Source: Agriotes lineatus (Eukaryota; Arthropoda; Insecta; Coleoptera; Elateridae). From it: 64,000 bases of DNA. The notes under the pieces were generated by a model. That model was not told the origin of the DNA, ran no database searches, and saw nothing but the letters and a program-made list of their open reading frames with translations. This document shows, piece by piece, positions 52,078-64,000 of the stretch (the first letter of the stretch is position 1; every line of letters begins with the position of its first letter). Location: positions 1 through 64,000 of the forward strand of contig CALNHX010003305.1 of assembly GCA_940337035.1 (NCBI GenBank), in the 5' to 3' direction. The translations under genes and the position numbers were made by a program.

Positions 52078-53599
52078 GAAATGATACCCAAAACGTGTCA
52101 GACCGTCCGTCAGAGCGTTTACAGGCTCTAGCATTCCATTTTGTCTACTTCTAAAACAGTAGGTGCCATTTCGATGTATTTAAAGTTAGTTTACAGTTGT
52201 TTGTGTACAGTCTTTAGAACTCTGCAATTACTGTCTATTAATTATAATATGTTACATTCTGCTAGTAGCATTCTGAGGCCATTATGCAATCGTGTTCAGA
52301 CACCGAAATAGTACTACTGAAATAAAAAAAATCTAAGAGCGTTTCTACTATCGAAATGATACCCAAAACGTGTCAGACCGTCCGTCAGAACGTTTACAGG
52401 CTCTAGCATTCCATTCTGTTTACTTCTAAAGGAGTAGGTGCCATTTCAATGTATTTAAAGTTAGTTTAAAGTTGTTTGTGCACAGTCTTTACCATTCTGC
52501 AATTACTGGCTATCAATTATAATATGTTACATTCTGCTAGTAGCATTCTGAGGACATTAAGCAGTCGTGTTCAGACACCGAAATAGTGCTACTAAAATAA
52601 AAAATCTAAGAGCGTTTCTACTATCGAAATGATACCCAAAACGTGTCAGACCGTCCGTCAGAGCGTTTACAGGCTCTAGCATTCCATTTTGTCTACTTCT
52701 AAACAGTAGGTGCCATTTCGATGTATTTAAAGTTAGTTTAAAGTTGTTTCTGTACAGTCTTTAGCATTCTGCAATTACTGTCTATTAACTATAATATGTT
52801 ACATACTGCTAGTAAGATTCTGAGGCCATTATGCAGTTCCGCTCAGACACCGAAATAGTACTACTAAAATAAAAAATCTAAGAGCGTTTCTACATCTACA
52901 ATCGAAATGATAGCCAAAACGTCTCAGATCGTCCGTCAGAGCGTTTACAGGCTCTAGCATGCCATTTAGTCTACTTCTAAAACAGTAGATGCCATTCCGA
53001 TCCATTTAAAGTTAGTTTACAGTTGTTTCTGTACAGTCTTTAGCATTCTGCAGTTACTGTTTATTAATTATAATATGTTACATTCTGCGAGTAGCATTCT
53101 GAAGCCATTATGCAGTCGTGTTCAGACACCGAAATAGTGCTACTAAAATAAAAAAAATCTAAGAGCGTTTCTACTATCGAAATGATACCCAAAACGTGTC
53201 AGACCGTCCGTCAGAGCGTTTACAGGCTCTAGCATTCCATTTTGTCTACTTCTAAAACAGTAGGTGCCATTTCGATGTATTTAAAGTTAGTTTAAAGTTG
53301 TTTCTGTACAGTCTTTAGCATTCTGCAATTACTGTCTATTAACTATAATATGTTACATACTGCTAGTAAGATTCTGAGGCCATTATGCAGTCCCGCTCAG
53401 ACACCGAAATAGTACTACTAAAATAAAAAATCTAAGAGCGTTTCTACATCTACAATCGAAATGATAGCCAAAACGTCTCAGATCGTCCGTCAGAGCGTTT
53501 ACAGGCTCTAGCATGCCATTTTGTCTACTTCTAAAACAGTAGATGCCATTCCGATCCATTTAAAGTTAGTTTACAGTTGTTTCTGTACAGTCTTTAGCA

Positions 53600-54650
53600 T
53601 TCTGCAGTTACTGTCTATTAATTATAATATGTTACATTCTGCTAGTAGCATTCTGAGGCCATTATGCAATCGTGTTCAGACACCGAAATAGTGATACTAA
53701 AATTAAAAAAATATAAGAGCGTTTCTACTATCGAAATGATACACAAAACGTGTCAGACCGTCCGTCAGAGCGTTTACAGGCTCTAGCATTCCATTATGTT
53801 TACTTCTAAAAGAGTAGGTGCCATTTCGATGTATTTAAAGTTAGTTTAAAGTTGTTTGTGCACAGTCTTTACCATTCTGAAATTACTGTCTATTAATTAT
53901 AATATGTTACATTCTGCTAGTAGCATTCTGAGGCCATTATGCAGTCGTGTTCAGACACCGAAATAGTGCTACTAAAATAAAAAAATCTAAGAGCGTTTCT
54001 ACTATCGAAATGATACCCAAAACGTGTCAGACCGTCCGTAAGAGCGTTTACAGGCTCTAGAATTCCATTTTGTCTACTTCTAAAACAGTAGGTGCCATTT
54101 CGATGTATTTTGGGTAGTTTAAATTGTTTCTGTACAGTCTTTAGCATTCTGCAATTACTGTCTATTAAATATAATATGTTACATACTGCTACTAAGATTC
54201 TGAGGCCATTATGCAGTCCCGCTCAGACACCGAAATAGTACTACTAAAATAAAAAAACTAAGAGCGTTTCTACATCTACAATCGAAATGATAGCCAAAAC
54301 GTCTCAGATCGTCCGTCAGAGCTTTTACAGGCTCTAGATGCCATTTTGTCTACTTCTAAAACAGTAGGTGCCATTCCGATGCATTTAAAGTTAGTTTACA
54401 GATGTTTGTGTACAGTCTTTAGAATTCTGCAATTACTGCTAGTAGCATTCTGAGGCCATTATGCAGTCGTGTTCAGACACCGAAATAGTGCTACTAAAAT
54501 AAAAAAAATCTAAGAACGTTTCTACTATCGAAATGATACCCAAAACGTCTCAGATCGTCCGTCAGCAACGGTAACAGGCTCTAGCATGTCATTTTGTCTA
54601 CTTCTAAAAGAGTAGATGCCAATCCGAAGCTTTTGAAGTTATTTTGCAGT
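53600..54650 (+). repeat. Duplicated segment with class E monomer, copy 2
   Basis: Partner of 50870-51920. The class E unit begins as in copy 1, but after gcagttgtttctgtacag (about 54660) it switches to class B sequence with attaactataat and gtaagattctg. The junction therefore lies inside a monomer at homologous positions, as expected for recombination between monomers. Confidence 0.84.
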
Positions 54651-57529
54651 TGTTTCTGTACAGTCTTTAGCATTCTGCAATTACTGTCTATTAACTATAA
54701 TATGTTACATACTGCTAGTAAGATTCTGAGGCCATTATGCAGTCCCGCTCAGACACCGAAATAGTACTACTAAAATAAAAAATCTAAGAGCGTTTCTACA
54801 TCTACAATCGAAATGATAGCCAAAACGTCTCAGATCGTCCGTCAGAGCGTTTACAGGCTCTAGCATGCCATTTTGTCTACTTCTAAAACAGTAGGTGCCA
54901 TTCCGATGCATTTAAAGTTAGTTTACAGTTGTTTGTGTACAGTCTTTAGAACTCTGCAGTTACTGCTAGTAGCATTTTTAGGCCATTATGCAATCGTGTT
55001 CAGACACCGAAATAGTGATACTAAAATTAAAAAATCTAAGAGCGTTTCTACTACGAAATGATACCCAAAACGTGTCAGACCGTCCGTCAGAGCGTTTTAC
55101 AGGCTCTAGCATTCCATTATGTTTACTTCTAAAAGAGTAGGTGCCATTTCGATGTATTTAAAGTTAGTTTAAAGTTGTTTGCGCACAGTCTTTACCATTC
55201 TTCAATTACTGTCTATTAATTATAATATGTTACATTCTGCTAGTAGCATTCTGAGGCCATTATGCAGTCGTGTTCAGACACCGAAATAGTGCTACTAAAA
55301 TAAAAAAATCTAAGAGCGTTTCTACTATCGAAATGATACCCAAAACGTGTCAGACCGTCCGTCAGAGCGTTTACAGGCTCTAGCATTCCATTTTGTCTAC
55401 TTCTAAAACAGTAGGTGCCATTTCGATGTATTTAAAGTTTGTTTAAGTTGTTTCTGTACAGTCTTTAGCATTCTGCAATTACTGTCTATTAACTATAATA
55501 TGTTACATACTGCTAGTAAGATTCTGAGGCCATTATGCAGTCCCGCTCAGACACCGAAATAGTACTACTAAAATAAAAAATCTAAGAGCGTTTCTACATC
55601 TACAATCGAAATGTTAGCCAAAACGTCTCAGATCGTCCGTCAGAGCTTTTACAGGCTCTAGATGCCATTTTGTCTACTTCTAAAACAGTAAGTGCCATTC
55701 CGATGCATTTAAAGTTAGTTTACAGTTGTTTGTGTACAGTCTTTAGAACTCTGCAATTACTGTCTATTAATTATAATATGTTACATTCTGCTAGTAGCAT
55801 TCTGAGGCCATTATGCAATCGTGTTCAGACACCGAAATAGTGATACTAAAATTAAAAAAATCTAAGAGCGTTTCTACTATCGAAATGATACCCAAACGTG
55901 TCAGTCCGTCCGTCAGAGCGTTTACAGGCTCTAGCATTCCATTATGTTTACTTCTAAAAGAGTAGGTGCCAGTTCGATGTATTTAAAGTTAGTTTAAAGT
56001 TGTTTGTGCACAGTCTTTACCATTCTGCAATTACTGTCTACTAATTATAATATGTTACATTCTGCTAGTAGCATTCTGAGGCCATTATGCAATCGCGTTC
56101 ATACACCGAAATAGTGATACTAAAATTTAAAAATCTAAGAGCGTTTCTACTATCGAAATGATACCCAAAACGTGTCGGTCCGTCCGTCAGAGCGTTTACA
56201 GGCTCTAGCATTCCATTATGTTTACTTCTAAAAGAGTAAGTGCCATTTCGATGTATTTAAAGTTAGTTTAAAGTTGTTTGTGCACAGTCTTTACCATTCT
56301 GCAATTACTGTCTATTAACTATAATATGTTACATACTGCTAGTAAGATTCTGAGGCCATTATGCAGTCCCGCTCAGACACCGAAATAGTACTACTAAAAT
56401 AAAAAATCTAAGAGCGTTTCTACATCTACAATCGAAATGATAGCCAAAACGTCTCAGATCGTCCGTCAGAGCTTTTACAGGCTCTAGATGCCATTTTATC
56501 TACTTCTAAAACAGTAGATGCCATTCCGATCCATTTAAAGTTAGTTTACAGTTGTTTCTGTACAGTCTTTAGCATTCTGCAGTTACTGTTTATTAATTAT
56601 AATATGTTACATTCTGCTAGTAGCATTCTGAGGCCATTATGCAATCGTGTTCAGACACCGAAATAGTGCTACTAAAATAAAAAAAATCTAAGAGCGTTTC
56701 TGCTATCGAAATGATACCCAAAACGTGTCAGACCGTCCGTAAGAGCGTTTACAGGCTCTAGCATTCCATTTTGTCTACTTCTAAAACAGTAGGTGCCATT
56801 TCGATGTATTTAAAGTTAGTTTAAAGTTGTTTCTGTACAGTCTTTAGCATTCTGCAATTACTGTCTATTAACTATAATATGTTACATACTGCTAGTAAGA
56901 TTCTGAGGTCATTATGCAGTCCCGCTCAGACACCGAAATAGTACTGCTAAAATAAAAAATCTAAGAGCGTTTCTACATCTACAATCGAAATGATAGCCAA
57001 AACGTCTCAGATCGACCGTCAGAGCTTTTACAGGCTCTAGATGCCATTTTGTCTACTTCTAAAACAGTAGGTGCCATTTCGATGCATTTAAAGTTATTTT
57101 ACAGTTGTTTGTGTACAGTCTTTAGCATTCTGCAGTTACTGTTTATTAATTATAATATGTTACATTCTGCGAGTAGCATTCTGAAGCCATTATGCAGTCG
57201 TGTTCAGACACCGAAATAGTGCTACTAAAATAAAAAAAATCTAAGAGCGTTTCTACTATCGAAATGATACCCAAAACGTGTCAGACCGTCCGTAAGAGCG
57301 TTTACAAGCTCTAGCATTCCATTTTGTCTACTTCTAAAACAGTAGGTGCCATTTCGATGCATTTAAAGTTAGTTTACAGTTGTTTGTGTACAGTCTTTAG
57401 AATTCTGCAATTACTGTCTATTAATTATAATATGTTACATTCTGCTAGTAGCATTCTGAGGCCATTATGCAATCGTGTTCAGACACCGAAATAGTGCTAC
57501 TAAAATAAAAAAAATCTAAGAGCGTTTCT

Positions 57530-59190
57530 ACTATCGAAATGATACCCAAAACGTCTCAGACTGTCCGTCAGAGCGTTTACAGGCTCTAGCATGCCATTTT
57601 GTCTACTTCTAAAACAGTAGATGCCATTCCGATCCATTTAAAGTTAGTTTACAGTTGTTTCTGTACAGTCTTTAGCATTCTGCAGTTACTGTTTATTAAT
57701 TATAATATGTTACATTCTGCGAGTAGCATTCTGAAGCCATTATGCAGTCGTGTTCAGACACCGAAATAGTGCTACTAAAATAAAAAAAATCTAAGAGCGT
57801 TTCTACTATCGAAATGATACCCAAAACGTGTCAGACCGTCCGTAAGAGCGTTTACAAGCTCTAGCATTCCATTTTGTCTACTTCTAAAACAGTAGGTGCC
57901 ATTTCGATGTAGTTAAAGTTAGTTTAAAGTTGTTTCTGTACAGTCTTTAGCATTCTGCAATTACTGTCTATTAACTATAATATGTTACATACTGCTAGTA
58001 AGATTCTGAGGCCATTATGCAGTCCCGCTCAGACACCGAAATAGTACTACTAAAATAAAAAATCTAAGAGCGTTTCTACAGCTACAATCGAAATGATAGC
58101 CAAAACGTCTCAGATCGTTCGTCAGAGCGTTTACAGGCTCTAGCATGCCATTTTGTCTACTTCTAAAACAGTAGATGCCATTCCGATCCATTTAAAGTTA
58201 GTTTACAGTTGTTTCTGTACAGTCTTTAGCATTCTGCAGTTACTGTTTATTAATTATAATATGTTACATTCTGCGAGTAGCATTCTGAAGCCATTATGCA
58301 GTCGTGTTCAGACACCGAAATAGTGCTACTAAAATAAAAAAAATCTAAGAACGTTTCTACTATCGAAATGATACCCAAAACGTGTCAGACCGTCCGTAAG
58401 AGCGTTTACAAGCTCTAGCATTCCATTTTGTCTACTTCTAAAACAGTAGGTGCCATTTCGATATATTTAAAGTTAGTTTAAAGTTGTTTCTGTACAGTCT
58501 TTAGCATTCTGCAATTACTGTCTATTAACTATAATATGTTACATACTGCTAGTAAGATTCTGAGGCCATTATGCAGTCCCGCTCAGACACCGAAATAGTA
58601 CTACTAAAATAAAAAATCTAAGAGCGTTTCTACAGCTACAATCGAAATGATAGCCAAACGTCTCAGATCGTTCGTCAGAGCGTTTACAGGCTCTAGCATG
58701 CCATTTTGTCTACTTCTAAAACAGTAGATGCCATTCCGATCCATTTAAAGTTAGTTTACAGTTGTTTCTGTACAGTCTTTAGCATTCTGCAGTTACTGTT
58801 TATTAATTATAATATGTTACATTCTGCGAGTAGCATTCTGAAGCCATTATGCAGTCGTGTTCAGACACCGAAATAGTGCTACTAAAATAAAAAAAATCTA
58901 AGAACGTTTCTACTATCGAAATGATACCCAAAACGTGTCAGACCGTCCGTAAGAGCGTTTACAAGCTCTAGCATTCCATTTTGTCTACTTCTAAAACAGT
59001 AGGTGCCATTTCGATATATTTAAAGTTAGTTTAAAGTTGTTTCTGTACAGTCTTTAGCATTCTGCAATTACTGTCTATTAACTATAATATGTTACATACT
59101 GCTAGTAAGATTCTGAGGCCATTATGCAGTCCCGCTCAGACACCGAAATAGTACTACTAACATAAAAAATCTAAGAGCGTTTCTACATCT
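57530..59190 (+). repeat. Dimer block (C plus B), about 553 bp, three copies
   Basis: Class C and class B monomers alternate. ctacagctacaatcg recurs 554 bp apart (58076 and 58630), tttacaagctctagc recurs at about 57842, 58396 and 58952, and cgatatatttaaag marks the last two. A similar dimer with cgtctcagactgtccg reappears at about 60030-60580. Confidence 0.82.
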
Positions 59191-59999
59191 ACAATCGAAA
59201 TGATAGCCAAAACGTCTCAGATCGTCCGTCAGAGCGTTTACAGGCTCTAGCATGCGATTTTGTCTACTTCTAAAACAGTAGATGCCATTCCGATCCATTT
59301 AAAGCTAGTTTACAGATGTTTCTGTACAGTCTTTAGCATTCTGCAGTTACTGTTTCTTAATTATAATATGTTACATTCTGCGAGTAGCATTCTGAAGCCA
59401 TTATGCAGTCGTGTTCAGACACCGAAATAGTGCTACTAAAATAAAAAAAATCTAAGAGCGTTTCTACTATCGAAATGATACCCAAAACGTGTCAGACCGT
59501 CCGTAAGAGCGTTTACAGGCTCTATTATTCCATTTTGTCTACTTCTAAAACAGTAGGTGCCATTTCGATGTATTTAAAGTTAGTTTAAAGTTGTTTCTGT
59601 ACAGTCTTTAGCATTCTGCAATTACTGTCTATTAACTATAATATGTTACATACTGCTAGTAAGATTCTGAGGCCATTATGCAGTCCCGCTCAGACACCGA
59701 AATAGTACTACTAAAATAAAAAATCTAAGAGCGTTTCTACTATCGAAATGATACCCAAAACGTGTCAGACCGTCCGTAAGAGCTTTTACAGGCTCTAGAT
59801 GCCATTTTGTCTACTTCTAAAACAGTAGGTATCATTCCGATGCATTTAAAGTTAGTTTACAGTTGTTTGTGTACAGTCTTTAGAATTCTGCAATTACTGT
59901 CTATTAATTATAATATGTTACATTCTGCTAGTAGCATTCTGAGGCCATTATGCAATCGTGTTCAGACACCGAAATAGTGCTACTAAAATAAAAAAAATC

Positions 60000-62900
60000 G
60001 AAGAGCGTTTCTAGATCTACAATCGAAATAATACCCAAAACGTCTCAGACTGTCCGTCAGAGCGTTTACAGGCTCTAGCATGCCATTTTGTCTACTTCTA
60101 AAACAGTAGATGCCATTCCGATCCATTTAAAGTTAGTTTACAGTTGTTTCTGTACAGTCTTTAGCATTCTGCAGTTACTGTTTATTAATTATAATATGTT
60201 ACATTCTGCGAGTAGCATTCTGAAGCCATTATGCAGTCGTGTTCAGACACCGAAATAGTGCTACTAAAATAAAAAAAATCTAAGAGCGTTTCTACTATCG
60301 AAATGATACCCAAAACGTGTCAGACCGTCCGTAAGAGCGTTTACAAGCTCTAGCATTCCATTTTGTCTACTTCTAAAACAGTAGGTGCCATTTCGATGTA
60401 GTTAAAGTTAGTTTAAAGTTGTTTCTGTACAGTCTTTAGCATTCTGCAATTACTGTCTATTAACTATAATATGTTACATACTGCTAGTAAGATTCTGAGG
60501 CCATTATGCAGTCCCGCTCAGACACCGAAATAGTACTACTAAAATAAAAAATCTAAGAGCGCGTCTACATCTACAATCGAAATGATAGCCAAAACGTCTC
60601 AGATCGTCCGTCAGATCTTTTACAGGCTCTAGATGCCATTTTGTCTACTTCTAAAACAGTAGATGCCATTCCGATCCATTTAAAGTTAGTTTACAGTTGT
60701 TTCTGTACAGTCTTTAGCATTCTGCAGTTACTGTTTATTAATTATAATATGTTACATTCTGCGAGTAGCATTCTGAAGCCATTATACAGTCGTGTTCAGA
60801 CACCGAAATAGTGCTACTAAAATAAAAAAAATCTAAGAGCGTTTCTACTATCGAAATGATACCCAAAACCGGTCAGACCGTCCGTAAGAGCGTTTACGGG
60901 CTCTAGCATTCCATTTTGTCTACTTCTAAAACAGTAGGTGCTATTTCGATGTATTTAAGGTTAGTTTAAAGTTGTTTCTGTACAGTCTTTAGCATTCTGC
61001 AATTAGTGTCTATTAACTAAAATATGTTACATAGTGCTAGTAAGATTCTGATGCCATTATGCGTCCCGCTCAGACACCGAAATAGTACTAATAAAATAAA
61101 AAATCTAAGAGCGTTTCTACATCTACAATCTAAATGATAGCCAAAACGTCTCAGATCGTCCGTCAGAGCTTTTACAGGCTCTAGATGCCATTTTGTCTAC
61201 TTCTAAAACAGTAGGTGCCATTCCGATGCATTTAAAGTTAGTTTACAGTTGTTTCTGTACGGTCTTTAGCATTCTGCAGTTACTGTTTATTAATTATAAT
61301 ATGTTACATTCTGCTAGTAGCATTCTGAGGCCATTATGCAATCGTGTTCAGACACCGAAATAGTGCTACTAAAATAAAAAAAATCTAAGAGCGTTTCTAC
61401 TATCGAAATGGTACCCAAAACGTGTCAGACCGTCCGTAGAGCGTTTACAGGCTCTAGCATTCCATTTTGTCTACTTCTAAAACAGTAGGTGCCATTTCGA
61501 TGTATTTAAAGTTAGTTTAAAGTTGTTTCTGTACAGTCTTTAGCATTCTGCAATTACTGTCTATTAACTATAATATGTTACATAGTGCTAGTAAGATTCT
61601 GAGGCCATTATGCGTCCCGCTCAGACACCGAAATAGTACTACTAAAATAAAAAATCTAAGAGCGTTTCTACATCTACAATCTAAATGATAGCCAAAACGT
61701 CTCAGATCGTCCGTCAGAGCGTTTACAGGCTCTAGCATGCCATTTTGTCTACTTCTAAAATAGTAGATGCCACTCCGATCCATTTAAAGTTAGTTTACAG
61801 TTGTTTCTGTACGGTCTTTAGCATTCTGCAGTTACTGTTTATTAATTATAATATGTTACATTCTGCGAGTAGCATTCTGAAGCCATTATGCAGTCGTGCT
61901 CAGACACGAAAATAGTGCTACTAAAATAAAAAATCTAAGAGCGTTTCTACATCTACAATCAAAATGATAGCCAAAACGTCTCAGATCGTCCGTCAGAGCT
62001 TTTACAGGCTCTGTCATGCCATTTTGTCTACTTCTAAAACAGTAGGTGCCATTCCGATGCATTTAAAGTTAGTTTACAGTTGTTTGTGTACAGTCTTTAG
62101 CATTCTGCAATTACTGTCTATTAATTATAACATGTTACATTCTGCTAGTAGCATTCTGAGGCCATTATGCAGTCGTGTTCAGACGCCGCAATAGTGCTAC
62201 TAAAATAAAAAAATATAAGAGCGTTTCTACTATCGAAATGATACCCAAAACGTGTCAGACCGTCCGTAAGAGCGTTTACAGGCTCTAGCATTCCATTTTG
62301 TCTACTTCTAAAACAGTAGGTGCCATTTCGATGTATTTAAAGTTAGTTTAAAGTTGTTTCTGTACAGTCTTTAGCATTCTGCAATTACTGTCTATTAATT
62401 ATAACATGTTACATTCTGCTAGTAGCATTCTCAGGCCATTATGCAACCGTGTTCAGACACCGAAATAGTGCTACTAAAATAAAAAAAATCTAAGAACGTT
62501 TCTACTATCGAAATGATACCCAAAACGTCTCAGATCGTCCGTCAGCAACGGTAACAGGCTCTAGCATGTCATTTTGTCTACTTCTAAAAGAGTAGATGCC
62601 AATCCGAAGCTTTTGAAGTTATTTTGCAGTTGTTTCTGTACAATCTTTAGCATTCTGCAATTACTGTCTGTTAATTATAATATGTTACATTCTGCTAGTA
62701 GCATTCTGAGGCCATTATGCAATCGTGTTCAGACACCGAAACAGTACTACTAAAATAAAAAAAATCTAAGAGCGTTTCTACTATCGAAATGATACCCAAA
62801 ACGTGTCAGACCGTCCGTCAGAGCGTTTACAGGCTCTAGCATTCCATTTTGTCTACTTCTAAAACAGTAGGTGCCATTTCGATGTATTTAAAGTTAGTTT

Positions 62901-64000
62901 AAAGTTGTTTCTGTACAGTCTTTAGCATTCTGCAATTACTGTCTATTAATTATAACATGTTACATTCTGCTAGTAGCATTCTGAGGCCATTATGCAGTCG
63001 TGTTCAGACGCCGCAATTGTGCTACTAAAATAAAAAGATATAAGAGCGTTTCTACTATCGAAATGATACCCAAAACGTGTCAGACCGTCTGTAAGAGCGT
63101 TTACAGGCTCTAGCATTCCATTTTGTCTACTTCTAAAACAGTAGGTGCCATTTCGATGTATTTAAAGTTAGTTTAAAGTTGTTTGTGCACAGTCTTCAGC
63201 ATTCTGCAATTACTGTCTATTAACTATAATATGTTACATTCTGCTAGTAGCATTCTGAGGCCATTATGCAGTCGCGTTCAGACACCGAAATAGTGCTACT
63301 ACTATAAAAAAAATCTAAGAGCGTTTCTACTATCGAAATGATACCCAAAACGTGTCAGACCGTCCGTAAGAGCGTTTACAGGCTCTAGCATTCTATTTTG
63401 TCTACTTCTAAAACAGTAGGTGCCATTTCGATGTATTTAAAGTTAGTTTAAAGTTGTTTGTGCACAGTCTTCAGCATTCTGCAATTACTGTCTATTAACT
63501 ATAATATGTTACATTCTGCTAGTAAGATTCTGAGGCCATTATGCAGTCCCGCTCAGACACCGAAATAGTACTACTAAAATAAAAAATCTAAGAGCGTTTC
63601 TACTATCGAAAGGATACCCAAAACGTCTCAGATCGTCCGTCAGAACGGTAACAGGCTCTAGCATGTCATTTTGTCTACTTCTAAAACAGTAGATGCCAAT
63701 CCGAAGCCTTTGAAGTTATTTTGCAGTTGTTTCTGTACAACCTTTAGCATTCTGCAATTACTGTCTGTTAATTATAATATGTTACATTCTGCTAGTAGCA
63801 TTCTGAGGCCATTATGCAATCGTGTTCAGACACCGAAATAGTACTACTAAAATAAAAAAAATCTAAGAGCGTTTCTACTATCGAAATGATACCCAAAACG
63901 TGTCAGACCGTCCGTTAGAGCGTTTACAGGCTCTAGCATTCCATTTTGTCTACTTCTAAAACAGTAGGTGCCATTTCGATGTATTTAAAGTTAGTTTAAA
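60000..64000 (+). repeat. Right-end satellite stretch with class E and mixed monomers
   Basis: Class A, B and C monomers with more private changes than elsewhere: cccaaaaccggtcag, ataaaatgttac-like disruptions near 61020, gtacggtctttag, ctgtcatgcc, attataacatgttac, gacgccgcaatag and gcacagtcttcagc. Two class E monomers start near 62508 and 63608, the second with cagaacggtaacagg. Short open frames at 61568-61783 (minus) and 61964-62194 (plus) come from local indels and carry no protein signature. The array continues past the window end. Confidence 0.82.

Larger units (their letters stand above)
13446..64000 (+). repeat. Satellite array, right arm
   Basis: The same satellite resumes immediately after the transposon, in the same orientation and in the correct phase of the interrupted monomer, and continues to the window edge. 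I saw no inverted monomer, no second transposon and no non-satellite spacer. The arm is organised into blocks with different higher-order repeat lengths, listed separately. The array runs off both window ends, so its full length is unknown. No coding gene, tRNA, rRNA or other RNA gene was recognised in it. Satellite arrays of this kind are usually heterochromatic, centromeric or subtelomeric; which applies here cannot be read from the sequence. Confidence 0.97.

Noticed and set aside
61964..62194. 76-codon plus-strand frame
   Set aside because: Opened by ctgtcatgcc replacing the usual ctctag stop context; otherwise ordinary satellite sequence.
1..64000. CRISPR array (regular repeats)
   Set aside because: The repeats are about 276 bp long, directly adjacent, with no unique spacers, and the whole unit is conserved. 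This is satellite DNA, and no cas gene is present.
1..64000. Alpha-satellite-like CENP-B box
   Set aside because: I looked for the TTCG....A..CGGG pattern in the common monomer classes and did not see it; the ttcgatg motif lacks the rest of the box.
1..64000. Array as an rDNA spacer or multigene tandem cluster
   Set aside because: No rRNA, 5S, snRNA, tRNA or histone sequence occurs between repeats; monomers abut each other directly.

Overview
This window is a eukaryotic satellite DNA array with one transposon in it. I see no protein-coding gene, RNA gene or CRISPR array. From base 1 to base 64000, except 12533-13445, the sequence consists of one AT-rich monomer of about 275-279 bp repeated head to tail in a single orientation. 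Dividing the array length by the monomer length gives about 228 copies. Host: a eukaryote, most likely an animal, because the single transposon has piggyBac-type ends. An arthropod is plausible, but the sequence does not prove it. I do not recognise the satellite family.

Monomers fall into a few diagnostic classes, called A to E here. The 3' end of a monomer predicts the 5' start of the next: gtcccgctcagac ... ctacatctacaatcg is usually followed by atagcc ... cgtctcag, and gtgttcagac ... ctactatcg by atacccaaaacgtgtcag. This suggests that a two-monomer unit of about 553 bp was amplified. Above that level the array is a patchwork of local higher-order repeats (HORs) with different unit sizes: trimers (825-833 bp), tetramer (about 1100 bp), pentamer (1380 bp), hexamer (1647 bp), octamer (2195 bp) and repeated dimers (about 553 bp). 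The largest is a tandem duplication of 7978 bp (about 29 monomers), copy 1 about 15476-23453 and copy 2 about 23454-31431. The copies are nearly identical and carry nested octamers and pentamers inside them. Further non-adjacent duplicated segments occur at offset 6354 (1-2.6 kb and 6.36-8.96 kb), offset 19814 (18.2-21.5 kb and 38.06-41.35 kb), offset 9626 (32.6-33.6 kb and 42.25-43.25 kb) and offset about 2730 (50.87-51.92 kb and 53.60-54.65 kb).

At 12533-13445 a 913-bp non-autonomous piggyBac-like element interrupts one monomer at a TTAA site, which is duplicated on both sides. It has 14-bp terminal inverted repeats beginning CCCTAGAA, three copies of an 18-bp near-palindromic motif, and a central hairpin with 70-bp arms matching at 67 of 70 positions. 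It has no room for a transposase. Paralogous array segments at about 34.0-34.8 kb and 35.7-36.4 kb share rare flanking variants and carry the uninterrupted site.

Regions: 1-12532 left array (classes A/B/C, then trimers with class D); 12533-13445 transposon; 13446-15.4 kb dimers and start of the octamer; 15.4-31.4 kb the 7978-bp tandem duplication; 31.4-37.5 kb pentamer end, mixed monomers and hexamers; 37.5-48 kb mosaic; 48-56 kb tetramers, 28-bp-deletion monomers and divergent class E; 56-64 kb A/B/C dimers, ending with more class E. The short open frames within the array are by-products of repetition. Any function (centromeric or heterochromatic, or a source of satellite RNA) is inference only.
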